Translations under genes and position numbers: made by a program | Part shown: positions 46,401 to 54,866 of the stretch, in pieces | Layout of the letters: each line of letters begins with the position of its first letter | Position numbering within the stretch: the stretch's first letter is position 1 | Notes under the pieces: model-generated | What the model was told of the DNA's origin: nothing | What the model saw: only the letters and a program-made list of their open reading frames with translations | The model's database searches: none | DNA from: Flavobacterium sp. UBA7680 | Lineage (GTDB): Bacteria > Bacteroidota > Bacteroidia > Flavobacteriales > Flavobacteriaceae | Length of the DNA: 64,000 bases | Reading direction: 5' to 3' | Assembly (NCBI RefSeq): GCF_002482975.1 | Contig: NZ_DLHA01000008.1 | Location: 4,468 to 68,467, forward strand

Positions 46401-47192
46401 TCTACAACACTGAACTTTTCGGTATATCACCAGGAAATTACGAAGTTAGAAAACACACCAACGGCATTCGACTTAATTGATCCAAACGGAGGAAACACAG
46501 TTGGGCACCCAAGAAACTCATTGTATTCTTACCAATTTACAGGTTTAAACAATCAAGGTCTTCCAACCTTTATTTTACAAGACGGAGCAGAAAATAATAT
46601 TACAGATGCTAACTTTCAGGATAACTTAAATGTTACGAAATATCTTAAATATGAAGGATCAATCGAGCCAAACAAATCGATAGGTTTAGCAAACACATTT
46701 ACTTATAAAAACTGGTCATTGTATGTGTTTTTTGTTGGATCAGGAGGAAACAAAGTTCGTTTAAACCCTGTGTATGATAGTACTTATGATGATTTAACAG
46801 TATTTACAAAAGATTTTACAAACCGTTGGATCAATCCTGGAGATGAGAATATTACAAATATTCCGGTTATTGCAGACAGACGTTTAAATGCTAATTATGG
46901 TGGAGAACGTACACTTGCAAGAGCTTACAATACTTATAACTATTCAGATGCTCGTATTGCAGATGGTGATTTCATTCGTTTGAAAAACATTTCATTAAGC
47001 TGGGAATTTCCTAAAGATTTCAAGAAAAAATTAGGACTAAGCACTTTTACATTAAAAGGTTCTGCAGTTAATCCTTGGTTACTTTACTCTGATAAAAGAT
47101 TAAACGGTCAGGATCCTGAGTTTCGTAATTCTGGAGGAGTTGCTTTACCAGTAACATCTCAATACACCTTTACTTTAAACCTTTCATTATAA
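43464..47192 (+). CDS. SusC/RagA family TonB-linked outer-membrane transporter with STN domain
   Basis: A 1242-residue receptor. Order: signal peptide (to about residue 40), secretin/TonB N-terminal signalling domain (about 48-120, KVTITVENLTLDNALSKIEK), carboxypeptidase-regulatory-like domain (about 148-225, IKGKVTDQSGSPLPGATVM), a TonB-box region ELVVTT-like (KEVVVTTGYEKTSKRTFTGAIS), plug (about 240-370, ending SIEILKDASATSIYGSRSLNGVVVVTT), then the beta-barrel to the C-terminus. The STN domain is what FecR-type anti-sigma factors sense, so this transporter both imports and signals. SusD follows after 11 bp. Confidence 0.95.
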   Translation: MKKPVVKQRLLHRIMKITLFQFVLALVFSSFAVANNVNGQKKLDTKVTITVENLTLDNALSKIEKSAHVKFSYNSRLPQLSNKVSIEANQETLSSILSRVLVPFNITFSEVSNQIILQKTASADPFASADNHDTLFEVLTAGPIIKGKVTDQSGSPLPGATVMAKGTKIAVLTDFDGNFSIEMPANSTGLIISYVGMDTKEIGIENTTPTVVLSEVGQNLKEVVVTTGYEKTSKRTFTGAISKISGAELKVDGVVDVSRMIEGKAAGVTVQNVTGTFGTAPKITVRGSSSIFGDTKPLWVIDGVVQEDIINMSFADLASGNSETLLSSSVAGLNANDIQSIEILKDASATSIYGSRSLNGVVVVTTKQGRRDAPLKITYGLEQTVRAVPNYSQYDILNSQESMSILKEMEQKGYLDLPSTVNGRYGGAYNILGRAINTYVPETGGYLVNNDPVSRNNFLKKYELANTDWFGVLFRPSITQNHSLSFSGGGKNNTFYASLGYYTDPGWTIADDVKQISSNIKGTFYVNDKLNITLSTLASIRDQGAPGSYESEKDVVFGKVTRDFDINPFNYVLNTSRTLRPYDENGNLEYYRNNWAKMNIINELKNNYMEIEVKDIRFQLDLDYKITPHLTYNLTGSARYANTSREHKILENSNVVGAYKAGTPDGEDGVNTLVRDQNIFLYQDPNDLTAPKVSVLPNGGFLRKFTNDMTSYNLRNSVNYRNVFADKHEVEGLFGTEMRVVDRTSDQFTAAGLQYDRGLTAFTDPRIIEKIINGGDSYYGFNEEKERTVGFFGKIGYTYDRRYTASVTGRYDGSNRQGNSDSSRWLPTYTFSGKWNVAEESFMKNVESVNTLAVRASYGLTATAGPATNSLAIYKSAITDRFGLDDRETGIRIDELQNSDLTWEKQFETNIGLDLGMFNNRVQLTTDIYRRKAFDLVDYVITSGIGGQRIRQGNNADMETKGLEVGITTKNIDNQDFKWSTTLNFSVYHQEITKLENTPTAFDLIDPNGGNTVGHPRNSLYSYQFTGLNNQGLPTFILQDGAENNITDANFQDNLNVTKYLKYEGSIEPNKSIGLANTFTYKNWSLYVFFVGSGGNKVRLNPVYDSTYDDLTVFTKDFTNRWINPGDENITNIPVIADRRLNANYGGERTLARAYNTYNYSDARIADGDFIRLKNISLSWEFPKDFKKKLGLSTFTLKGSAVNPWLLYSDKRLNGQDPEFRNSGGVALPVTSQYTFTLNLSL

Positions 47193-47203
47193 TAGTCAGA
47201 AAC

Positions 47204-48679
47204 ATGAAAAACTTAAAAATAGCTTTATCCCTATTAATACTAATAAGTATTACTAGCTGTGATGATTTCCTTTCGGAAAAACCAGATAACAGAACAGAAA
47301 TTGACACACCTGCAAAAATCTCAGAATTACTAGTTCAAGCCTATCCGCAAATGAGTTATTTTGATATTGCAGAAACAATGTCAGATAATGTTTTTGACAG
47401 CGGAATGCCGGAAACATTAAGAAAAAATGAGCAAAGTTATAACTGGGATATTCAAACAGAAACAACAGATATAGACACTCAGGCTTACTATTGGGATGCC
47501 TGCTACACTGCAATTGCACACGCTAATAAAGCACTTGAAGCAATTGAAGATTTAGGAAGCCCGGCAAGTTTAAATCCGCAAAAAGGAGAAGCATTAATTG
47601 CAAGAGCCTATTCTCATTTTATGCTGGTTTCACTTTGGTCAAAACGTTATAATCCTGCAACTGCTGCATCAGATTTAGGAATTCCTTACGTTACAAAACC
47701 AGAAACAGAATTAGTAACAAAATACAAACGTAATACTGTAAAAGAAGTTTTTGACTTTATTGAAAAAGATATCGAAGACGGTTTAAAAATCGTAACAAAC
47801 GATTACAAACAACCGAAATTTCACTTCAACGTAAGTGCTTCAAAAGCTTTTGCCAGCAGATTTTATTTAATAAAAGGTGACTGGGACAGAGTACTTGAAT
47901 TAACAAGCGATTTAGGTTCAAAACCAGTAGGAAAATTAAGAGATTTTGCATCTTATGATTTACTTAGTGCCGTTGACCAAAGATTAGCTTACGCAAGCAG
48001 CGATGCCGAAACAAATTTATTAATCGTTTCAGCAAATTCAATCGTAAGCAGATCTTACTATTCAAACCGTTTTTACCTTTCGGGAGCAAGATATCCAGAT
48101 ATTTTTGGTACAGCAACAAGTTTGTTTAATAAACCTTGGTTATACAATTTTTACTCATCAAACAGCAGTATTACAGTATTTCTCCCTAAATTTTATGAAT
48201 ATTTCAAATATTCAAATGTAACAGCAGGAATTGGAGATCCATATGTTGCAGAAGTTTTATTAAGTAATGATGAGTTTTTCTTAAACAGAATCGAAGCTCA
48301 CGTAATGAAAGGAGATATTGCAACAGCAAACGACGAGTTAGAATATTTTCTATCAACAAGAACTGTAGGATATGTGCCAACAGACAAAGTTACAGAAGCA
48401 AAAGTGGTAGCAAAATATCCTGTAATTGCAGATGAATACACGCCATTCTACACAATGACGCCAGTACAAACATCATACGTAAAAGCAATTGCAGAAACAA
48501 GACGTAGAGATTTTATACACGAAGGAATGAGATGGTTTGATGTAAAACGTTTTAACATTGTAGTGAATCACGAAACAACAAACAAACCGGTAAACACATT
48601 AGTAAAAGATGACAACCGCAGAGCAATACAAATTCCTTTGCACGCATCAAATACAGGTGTCGAATTAAATCCTAGATAA
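47204..48679 (+). CDS. SusD/RagB family surface nutrient-binding lipoprotein
   Basis: A 491-residue lipoprotein with signal peptide ending ISITSC (Cys19) followed by DDFLSEKPDNR, the standard SusD start. The TPR-like helices include YWDACYTAIAHANKALEAIE and GEALIARAYSHFMLVSLWSKRYNP. The C-terminal ETRRRDFIHEGMRWFDVKRFNI motif is the strongest SusD signature. It caps the SusC barrel and captures the substrate. Confidence 0.94.
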   Translation: MKNLKIALSLLILISITSCDDFLSEKPDNRTEIDTPAKISELLVQAYPQMSYFDIAETMSDNVFDSGMPETLRKNEQSYNWDIQTETTDIDTQAYYWDACYTAIAHANKALEAIEDLGSPASLNPQKGEALIARAYSHFMLVSLWSKRYNPATAASDLGIPYVTKPETELVTKYKRNTVKEVFDFIEKDIEDGLKIVTNDYKQPKFHFNVSASKAFASRFYLIKGDWDRVLELTSDLGSKPVGKLRDFASYDLLSAVDQRLAYASSDAETNLLIVSANSIVSRSYYSNRFYLSGARYPDIFGTATSLFNKPWLYNFYSSNSSITVFLPKFYEYFKYSNVTAGIGDPYVAEVLLSNDEFFLNRIEAHVMKGDIATANDELEYFLSTRTVGYVPTDKVTEAKVVAKYPVIADEYTPFYTMTPVQTSYVKAIAETRRRDFIHEGMRWFDVKRFNIVVNHETTNKPVNTLVKDDNRRAIQIPLHASNTGVELNPR

Positions 48680-48697
48680 TCTTAAAATTAAAAACTT

Positions 48698-49558
48698 ATG
48701 AAACTATTCAAATACAATAAAATTATCGTTATGGCCTTGGTTTCTGCAGCTCTAATTTCATGCGGAAGCGACGATCAGCCGGGAGAAAGCCAGTTAGACT
48801 TTACACAGCCAACAAAAACAGCCTTAGATAATTGGATTACAACTACATATTTAAACCCATTTAATATTAATGTACAATACAAATGGAACCAAAATACAGT
48901 AGATAACAGCCGTTATTTATTTCCGCCATCAGTTGAAAAAGTACAGCCGGCACTTGAAATTGTTGAAGAAATTTGGTTAAAAAGCTACTCAACAGTTGGC
49001 GGGGCAGATTTCGTGAAGAAAATTGCACCAAGAGAAATTGTTCTGGTTGGAGGAGTAAACTTAAACAGTGTAGGAACAAGAACCTTAGGTATAGCCGAAG
49101 GAGGACAACGAGTTACATTGTTTGAAACAGATTATATTGATCAGACAGATCGTGGAAACGTTTCAGAATTTATACATACAATCCAACACGAGTACATCCA
49201 TATTTTGAATCAAAACAAACCTTTTGACGAAAAAGCATGGGCTGCAGTAACACCTGTAGGATATACGGCTGATTGGTATAATTATGATATTCCGGAATCA
49301 AACGAAATCGGGTTTATTACATCTTATGCAAGATCTAATATTAATGAAGATTTTGCAGAAACAGCTTCAATGATTTTAATTTTTACAAAAGCAGAATACG
49401 AAGCATTTTTAGATGGTATCGAAAGCCCTTTTGCATATCAGGCATTAAAAACAAAAGAAGCGCTGGTAGTAAAATATTTCAAAGAAGCATTCAACATGGA
49501 TTTTTATGCTTTAAGAGACGAAGCTGAGAAAAACACAACTGCTGTAATAAACAACTAA
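48698..49558 (+). CDS. Substrate import-associated zinc metallohydrolase lipoprotein
   Basis: A 286-residue lipoprotein (signal LVSAALISC, Cys22). The zinc motif is HTIQHEYIHILNQ, HExxH-like with a preceding His, and NEDFAETASMIL supplies a likely third acidic ligand. This matches the HExxH lipoproteins encoded beside SusC/SusD pairs. It probably hydrolyses the surface-bound substrate, which suggests a peptide or peptide-like nutrient, though that is inference. It starts 18 bp after susD. Confidence 0.88.
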   Translation: MKLFKYNKIIVMALVSAALISCGSDDQPGESQLDFTQPTKTALDNWITTTYLNPFNINVQYKWNQNTVDNSRYLFPPSVEKVQPALEIVEEIWLKSYSTVGGADFVKKIAPREIVLVGGVNLNSVGTRTLGIAEGGQRVTLFETDYIDQTDRGNVSEFIHTIQHEYIHILNQNKPFDEKAWAAVTPVGYTADWYNYDIPESNEIGFITSYARSNINEDFAETASMILIFTKAEYEAFLDGIESPFAYQALKTKEALVVKYFKEAFNMDFYALRDEAEKNTTAVINN

Positions 49559-49568
49559 CACAAGTATC

Positions 49569-50915
49569 ATGAAAATAAAAAACATATATAAGTATTTATT
49601 TGCAGCTATTTTGATACTGCATTTAAGCAGCTGTAATAACAATACAGATGCCGACCAATTATTTGACGAAACGCCTACAACACGTTTAAACAATCAAAAA
49701 TCTGAACTTAATACTGCATTACTTTCATCACAGTTTGGTTGGAAAGCGGTTTATTTTACAGATAATACAGTTTTAGGCGGATACACACATTTGTTTAAGT
49801 TTGCACAAGATGGAACTGTAGAAATGGCTTCTGATTTTGATGCTGATACTAATGTTTACAAAAGTGAATACGCCATACAACTTGGAAGTACAGTTAGTTT
49901 GACGTTTACAACAAATAACAGAATTCACCTTTTATCAGATTCAGATAGTTATCCAATTCCGGCATTAAGAGCCAAAGGATATTTAGGAGATTTTCAGTTT
50001 TTATACTACGGACAAGAAAACGGAGAAATCATTTTTAAAGCAAACAGAAACGGTACAGAAATTCGTTTTGTAAAAGCAACAGCTGATGATTGGGCAAAAC
50101 TGCCTCAGAATTTGGTAATGGAAGAAAACGTAATTGGAAGTGACACAAGACCACTTTTTAGATTATTAGAAACTACTGACGGTACAACAACGCACAAATT
50201 TGATTTTTCTTTTAGCGAAATAACTCGTTTTGCAGAGTCAAATTCTATCGAAACTGGTTACTCTATCAGCTACAACATGGGTGTAGGATATACGCCAACA
50301 GGAATTGTAGTAAGTCCTGCGGTAGAAGTAGGCGGACAAAAATTAACCAATTTTGTGTATAATGATGCAGACGGAAGTTTTACAGCTACCGGAACTGGAG
50401 GAGTTAAGGCTGAAATTAAATATTCTAGTAAACCTTTAATCATTACAGATGACTATAAAAACTTCTTAGATGGTAAACCGCAAATGGTTATAAGTTTTAT
50501 TACTGCAAACCTTTACACAGCGCCAACAACTTCAACATACTTTAAAACATTATTTGATGCTGCAAATGCTACATTACCAGCAAACCAAAAAATAACCAGA
50601 ATTCAAATTTATTTCAATTCAGCTTTTGGTAACTATATCGAATATCGTTTTGCAGGCGGAAGACCAAGCGTTTATCACAACTTTACAACTAGTGCAGATG
50701 ATACAAACAAACGAATTATTCTAACTCACGATTCATGGGATAACGGATCAGCATTTATTCCGGCTCCGGCATTCTTAAAAAATCTTGACGATGAATTCTT
50801 CAACGCAGCAGGACTTTACTTGAAAAAAGAAGCATTTAAAATCCAGTTTACAAACAACATCTATACAGTTACAAGTCCTACGAATAACTTTAGAACAACA
50901 ACATATCAATTATAG
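49569..50915 (+). CDS. DUF4302-type surface lipoprotein
   Basis: A 448-residue lipoprotein with signal peptide ending LHLSSC (Cys22). The early block DETPTTRLNNQKSELNTALLSSQFGWKAVYFTD is what I associate with DUF4302 proteins, which recur downstream of SusC/SusD and the zinc metallohydrolase. The rest is beta-rich with no catalytic motif visible. It is probably an auxiliary binding protein of the uptake complex. It starts 10 bp after the metallohydrolase gene and is the last gene before a terminator. Confidence 0.85.
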   Translation: MKIKNIYKYLFAAILILHLSSCNNNTDADQLFDETPTTRLNNQKSELNTALLSSQFGWKAVYFTDNTVLGGYTHLFKFAQDGTVEMASDFDADTNVYKSEYAIQLGSTVSLTFTTNNRIHLLSDSDSYPIPALRAKGYLGDFQFLYYGQENGEIIFKANRNGTEIRFVKATADDWAKLPQNLVMEENVIGSDTRPLFRLLETTDGTTTHKFDFSFSEITRFAESNSIETGYSISYNMGVGYTPTGIVVSPAVEVGGQKLTNFVYNDADGSFTATGTGGVKAEIKYSSKPLIITDDYKNFLDGKPQMVISFITANLYTAPTTSTYFKTLFDAANATLPANQKITRIQIYFNSAFGNYIEYRFAGGRPSVYHNFTTSADDTNKRIILTHDSWDNGSAFIPAPAFLKNLDDEFFNAAGLYLKKEAFKIQFTNNIYTVTSPTNNFRTTTYQL

Positions 50916-50947
50916 TAATTTTTAGTTTTAATTTTTATTTTGGAGAA

Positions 50948-50977
50948 AGCAGCTCATTCATTTGAGCTGTTTTTTTA
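50948..50977 (+). terminator. Rho-independent terminator of the SusC operon (copy 1)
   Basis: CAGCTCA / TGAGCTG hairpin followed by eight T. The sequence from about 50920 is repeated exactly 300 bp downstream. Confidence 0.9.
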
Positions 50978-51009
50978 TTAAAATCAGATATCCTAAAGAA
51001 TAGATTAGT

Positions 51010-51180
51010 ATGAAAAAATATATAACACCAGCAAATATTGCCATTTTCATCTGGGGAATAGGGCTTTTATTTATAAATGAGATGTACTATGAGTATTTAA
51101 GATACTATTTATATATCTCTATAATTCTTGCAGTTATTGCTATAATATATGATCGTTTAAAACGAAAAAAAGAAAACTAG
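51010..51180 (+). CDS. Small two-segment membrane protein (56 aa)
   Basis: ATG 51010 to TAG 51180 encodes a 56-residue protein: a short basic start (MKKYITPANIA), hydrophobic segment IFIWGIGLLFI, a tyrosine-rich connector (NEMYYEYLRYYLY), a second segment ISIILAVIAIIY and a basic tail DRLKRKKEN. The positive-inside charges and clean hydrophobic helices argue for a real protein. It lies alone between two near-identical terminators. I do not recognise a family. Confidence 0.6.
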   Translation: MKKYITPANIAIFIWGIGLLFINEMYYEYLRYYLYISIILAVIAIIYDRLKRKKEN

Positions 51181-51247
51181 CATCAGTAGAAATAAAATAT
51201 CCTTTAAAAATTGATGTTAAGATTTTAGTTTTATTTATTTTGGTGGA

Positions 51248-51277
51248 AGCAGCTCAGTTTTTTGAGCTGTTTTTTTG
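51248..51277 (+). terminator. Rho-independent terminator (copy 2)
   Basis: Same CAGCTCA / TGAGCTG hairpin and T run as at 50948, shifted by exactly 300 bp, with related flanking sequence (ATTTTGGnGnAAGCAGCTCA). It ends the small membrane protein transcript. Confidence 0.88.
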
Positions 51278-51343
51278 TTTGTAATAAAAGAAAATTCTGA
51301 GCCAATTTTTATAAAACAAATTTTATTAAATGCCCAAATACTC

Positions 51344-51351
51344 TATATTTG
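51344..51351 (+). promoter_or_regulatory. Possible -7 promoter element for fabG, TATATTTG
   Basis: TAnnTTTG match 31 bp before the ATG at 51383. Confidence 0.5.
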
Positions 51352-51382
51352 TAATTCGAAAAATAAAAACGAATACCTTAAT

Positions 51383-52129
51383 ATGAAATTACTAGAAGGA
51401 AAAGTAGCAATCATTACTGGCGCGAGCCGCGGAATTGGTAAAGGAATTGCAGAAGTTTTTGCTAAACACGGAGCAAACGTAGCATTTACATACAGTTCAT
51501 CTGCTGCATCTGCAGAAGCTCTTGAAGCTGAGTTAAATAGTTTAGGAGTTAAAGCAAAAGGTTACCAATCTAACGCAGCCGATTTTAATGAGGCACAAAC
51601 TTTTGTAGATGCTGTTTTAGCAGATTTTGGAACAGTTGATATTTTAATTAACAACGCCGGAATCACAAAAGATAACTTACTAATGCGTATGTCTGAAGCT
51701 GATTTTGACCAAGTTATAGATGTTAACTTGAAATCTGTTTTCAATATGACAAAAGCAATCCAAAAAACTTTCTTAAAACAACGTGCAGGATCTATTATCA
51801 ATATTAGTTCTGTAGTTGGAGTTTCTGGAAACGCAGGTCAAACGAACTACGCAGCTTCAAAAGCCGGAGCAATTGGTTTTACAAAATCAGTAGCTTTAGA
51901 ATTAGGTTCTCGTAATATTCGCTGCAACGCAATCGCTCCAGGTTTTATCGAAACTGAAATGACTGCAAAATTACCAGAAGATGTAGTAAAAGGATGGAGA
52001 GACGGAATTCCGTTGAAACGTGGTGGAACTACAGAAGATGTTGCAAACGCTTGTCTTTTCTTAGCTTCAGATATGAGTGCATACGTTACAGGACAAGTTC
52101 TTAATGTTTGTGGAGGAATGCTTACTTAA
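51383..52129 (+). CDS. fabG: 3-oxoacyl-ACP reductase FabG
   Basis: A 248-residue SDR enzyme that reduces 3-oxoacyl-ACP with NADPH in fatty-acid elongation. ATG 51383 begins MKLLEGKVAIITGASRGIG; upstream in-frame sequence back to 51275 overlaps a terminator and promoter, so it is not coding. The TGxxxGIG cofactor motif, NNAG, the catalytic Ser in INISSVVGVSGN and the YAASK dyad are present, with the C-terminal YVTGQVLNVCGGM. Confidence 0.93.
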   Translation: MKLLEGKVAIITGASRGIGKGIAEVFAKHGANVAFTYSSSAASAEALEAELNSLGVKAKGYQSNAADFNEAQTFVDAVLADFGTVDILINNAGITKDNLLMRMSEADFDQVIDVNLKSVFNMTKAIQKTFLKQRAGSIINISSVVGVSGNAGQTNYAASKAGAIGFTKSVALELGSRNIRCNAIAPGFIETEMTAKLPEDVVKGWRDGIPLKRGGTTEDVANACLFLASDMSAYVTGQVLNVCGGMLT

Positions 52130-52213
52130 GGTACTGAGGTTCTAAGTTGCAAAGGTTCAAAGATTTTATTTTGAAATCTTTGAATTGTTAAATCTTCCAA
52201 TTACTAAAAAAAT

Positions 52214-54241
52214 ATGACTACAAACACGATTTTATTATTATTACTTTCTTTAGTAATAGCGGGTGGTTTGTCGTACTTTCAATACTTTTATAAAGCCAAA
52301 AACAAATCAAATCTGATTTGGTTTTTGGCTTTTTTACGTTTTCTGGCCATATTTGGATTATTGGTTTTATTGATAAATCCGATAATTTCTAAAAGTTCGC
52401 TCGAAATAACCAAAACACCATTAGCCATTGCATTTGATAATTCGAGTTCAATAACAGCTTTAAAATCAGATAAAAAAGCAGTCGAATTATACCAAAAGCT
52501 AATTTCAAATCCTGCTTTAAAAGAAAAATTCGAAATTCAGTCGTATCAATTTGACGACGAATTTAAAACCTCAGATAAATTTGATTTCAAAGGAAAACAA
52601 ACCAATTTAGACGAAGTTGCCAAGAATTTAAAAAGCATTAACAAAAACCTGACTTTCCCAACGGTTATTATTACCGACGGAAATCAAACTACAGGAAACG
52701 ACTACGTTTACAGATTCGATCCTGCCAATAAAGTTTATCCGTTGGTTGTAGGAGATACAACGACGTTTTTTGATTTAAAAATAAATCAGCTAAACGTAAA
52801 TAAATATGCATTCCACAAAAATAAATTTCCCGTTGAAGTATTCCTGCAATATGCCGGAGACAAAACCACAACTGCCGATTTTACAATTTCGCAGGGAAAT
52901 TCAGTTGTTGCAAAAGAGAAAGTTTCTTTTTCTCCATCTAAAAAAACAGCCACTTTAAATTTGCTTTTACCTGCAGATAAAGTAGGATTACAAATTTTTA
53001 GAGCCAATATTTCATCAAACGCAAAAGAGAAAAATAGCTACAATAATATCAAGAATTTTGCAGTCGAAATAATCGATCAAAAATCAACAATTGCAATAGT
53101 TTCAGCAATAAATCACCCAGATATTGCGGCCTTAAAACAATCTATAGAAGTTAATGCACAGCGTAAAGTAATCTTGGTTAAACCAAATGATATTAATCAG
53201 TTACAAGAAGCTTCGGTTTTAGTTTTATATCAACCGACTTATGCTTTCAAACCAATTTTTGACAACAATAAAGCAGCCGGAAGAAATACCTTTATCATAA
53301 CCGGAAACAACACCGATTTTAATTTTCTAAATCAGCAGCAAAACAATTTAATCTTCAAAATGAGCGGACAGGTTGAAGATTATTTATCAGAGTTTCAGCC
53401 ACAATTTAATTTGTTTGCAATCGATAATATTGGTTTTGAAAACTTCCCGCCATTGCAAAATGCATTCGGAACAATTTCTACAAACGGAAATGTATCCGTT
53501 TTACTTTCTTCAAAAATCAGAAACGTTTCTACCAATGCACCTTTGTTGGCTTTCGCCGAAAACCAAGGAAAACGAACCGCTTTTCTTTTAGGAGAAAACA
53601 GCTGGAAATGGCGTTTACAAAGTCATATCGACAATCAGTCATTTGAAAAGTACGATGTTTTTGTAGATAAGATAATTCAGTTTTTGGCAACATCAACTTC
53701 AAAAAAATCATTGGTTGTAACACATGAAAGCTTTTATAATTCAGGAGAAGAAATCGTAATCAACGCCCAATACTTCAATAAAAATTATGAGTTTGACGAA
53801 AAAGCGAGACTTACAATTACCGTTACAAATGCCGAAACCAAACAAGCTAAAAACTACGATTTATTAAAAGGAAATAATTCGTTCTCCGTAAATTTAGAAG
53901 GATTAACAGCCGGAAAATATAATTTCACCGTAAAAGAATTAAATTCAAATACATCATATTCAAGTCATTTTGAAATTTTAGATTTTGATATCGAAAAACA
54001 ATTTGTAAATCCTGATGTTTTAAAACTGAAACAATTGGCTTTACAAACCAACGGAAAAGCTTTCTTCGAAAATCAAGAACAAGATTTAATCAATACACTT
54101 TTAGAAAACAAAGAATACAAATCAATCGAGAAAAATATTTCCACCAAAACTCCAATAATTGATTGGGTTTGGTTATTGATTTTGATTGCTGCTTTGTTGA
54201 CAACGGAATGGTTTGTTAGGAAATATAATGGGTTATTGTAG
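52214..54241 (+). CDS. Membrane-anchored VWA/BatA-like protein
   Basis: A 675-residue protein with two N-terminal membrane segments (about residues 5-22 and 33-56) and one at the C-terminus (IDWVWLLILIAALLTTEWFVRKY). Between them lies a large periplasmic region starting with a von Willebrand A-like strand and partial MIDAS (PLAIAFDNSSSITAL), TVIITDGNQTTGND, and immunoglobulin-like repeats. This layout resembles the membrane VWA proteins of flavobacteria. Function unknown. Confidence 0.75.
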   Translation: MTTNTILLLLLSLVIAGGLSYFQYFYKAKNKSNLIWFLAFLRFLAIFGLLVLLINPIISKSSLEITKTPLAIAFDNSSSITALKSDKKAVELYQKLISNPALKEKFEIQSYQFDDEFKTSDKFDFKGKQTNLDEVAKNLKSINKNLTFPTVIITDGNQTTGNDYVYRFDPANKVYPLVVGDTTTFFDLKINQLNVNKYAFHKNKFPVEVFLQYAGDKTTTADFTISQGNSVVAKEKVSFSPSKKTATLNLLLPADKVGLQIFRANISSNAKEKNSYNNIKNFAVEIIDQKSTIAIVSAINHPDIAALKQSIEVNAQRKVILVKPNDINQLQEASVLVLYQPTYAFKPIFDNNKAAGRNTFIITGNNTDFNFLNQQQNNLIFKMSGQVEDYLSEFQPQFNLFAIDNIGFENFPPLQNAFGTISTNGNVSVLLSSKIRNVSTNAPLLAFAENQGKRTAFLLGENSWKWRLQSHIDNQSFEKYDVFVDKIIQFLATSTSKKSLVVTHESFYNSGEEIVINAQYFNKNYEFDEKARLTITVTNAETKQAKNYDLLKGNNSFSVNLEGLTAGKYNFTVKELNSNTSYSSHFEILDFDIEKQFVNPDVLKLKQLALQTNGKAFFENQEQDLINTLLENKEYKSIEKNISTKTPIIDWVWLLILIAALLTTEWFVRKYNGLL

Positions 54242-54260
54242 TTTTATATACATTATTATG

Positions 54261-54470
54261 TGAAGTCCCTACGGGACAAAATTGAATTTAAAACAATGGT
54301 TTTGCTACCGATATTTAATCTCTACGAGATTTACTTCGTTAATTTTTTTGCTGTTTTTTGTTAAATAAAATTTTATCAAAAGGATCAACATTATAAAAAA
54401 ACTCCGTTAGGAGTTTCAGGTCGGTAGAAAAAAATATAGACGCCCCAATAGATTTGTCCCGTAGGGACTA
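54261..54470. repeat. Cluster of short palindromes around GTCCCTACGGGAC
   Basis: Several short palindromes sit together: GTCCCTACGGGAC (54265-54277), AATCTCTACGAGATT (54317-54331), ACTCCGTTAGGAGT (54401-54414) and GTCCCGTAGGGAC (54456-54468). They are linked by ACCGATATT and, inverted, GGTCGGTAGAAAA. They look like one composite dispersed repeat family, different from the REP at 7.4 kb. Confidence 0.75.
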
Positions 54471-54507
54471 AATATGAGCCAAAATTTATTCTAAAAACGA
54501 TTTTACT

Positions 54508-54849
54508 ATGTTCCCCAAAAAGATTTTAATTTTCTTTGGAATGTTTTTTTTAGTTATTTTTTCTTTAGTTTATATAAATGTAAGAAGAGAAAACAGAAAA
54601 GATTATCATTTTGTGATTACTAAAATTAACGAGAATGCAAAAGGTATGGTTACTGTTAGTGATAGTGTAACCGAATTTGGTTTTGCAAACTTTAATTCTT
54701 ATAAAATAGATGTTCAAAAAGAAGACAGTTTAGTAAAAAGAGCATTTTCAAAAAAAGTATATATTTACAGAAGAGATAGAAAAACAGATAAATATAAATT
54801 AGTACTGTCGTTAAATGAATCGGGAATGTTCCCAATAGATTGGCAATAA
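54508..54849 (+). CDS. Hypothetical single-pass membrane protein
   Basis: A 113-residue protein with an N-terminal membrane segment (ILIFFGMFFLVIFSLVYINV) and a small periplasmic beta-rich domain (YHFVITKINENAKGMVTVSDS). No family recognised. It starts shortly after the palindrome cluster and 17 bp before the LysR gene, with which it could be cotranscribed. Confidence 0.65.
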   Translation: MFPKKILIFFGMFFLVIFSLVYINVRRENRKDYHFVITKINENAKGMVTVSDSVTEFGFANFNSYKIDVQKEDSLVKRAFSKKVYIYRRDRKTDKYKLVLSLNESGMFPIDWQ

Positions 54850-54866
54850 TTGCATAAAAATTATAT

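Noticed and set aside
51275..51382. N-terminal extension of FabG
   Set aside because: The extension overlaps a terminator T run and a promoter element, and FabG proteins start at the MKLLEGK region.
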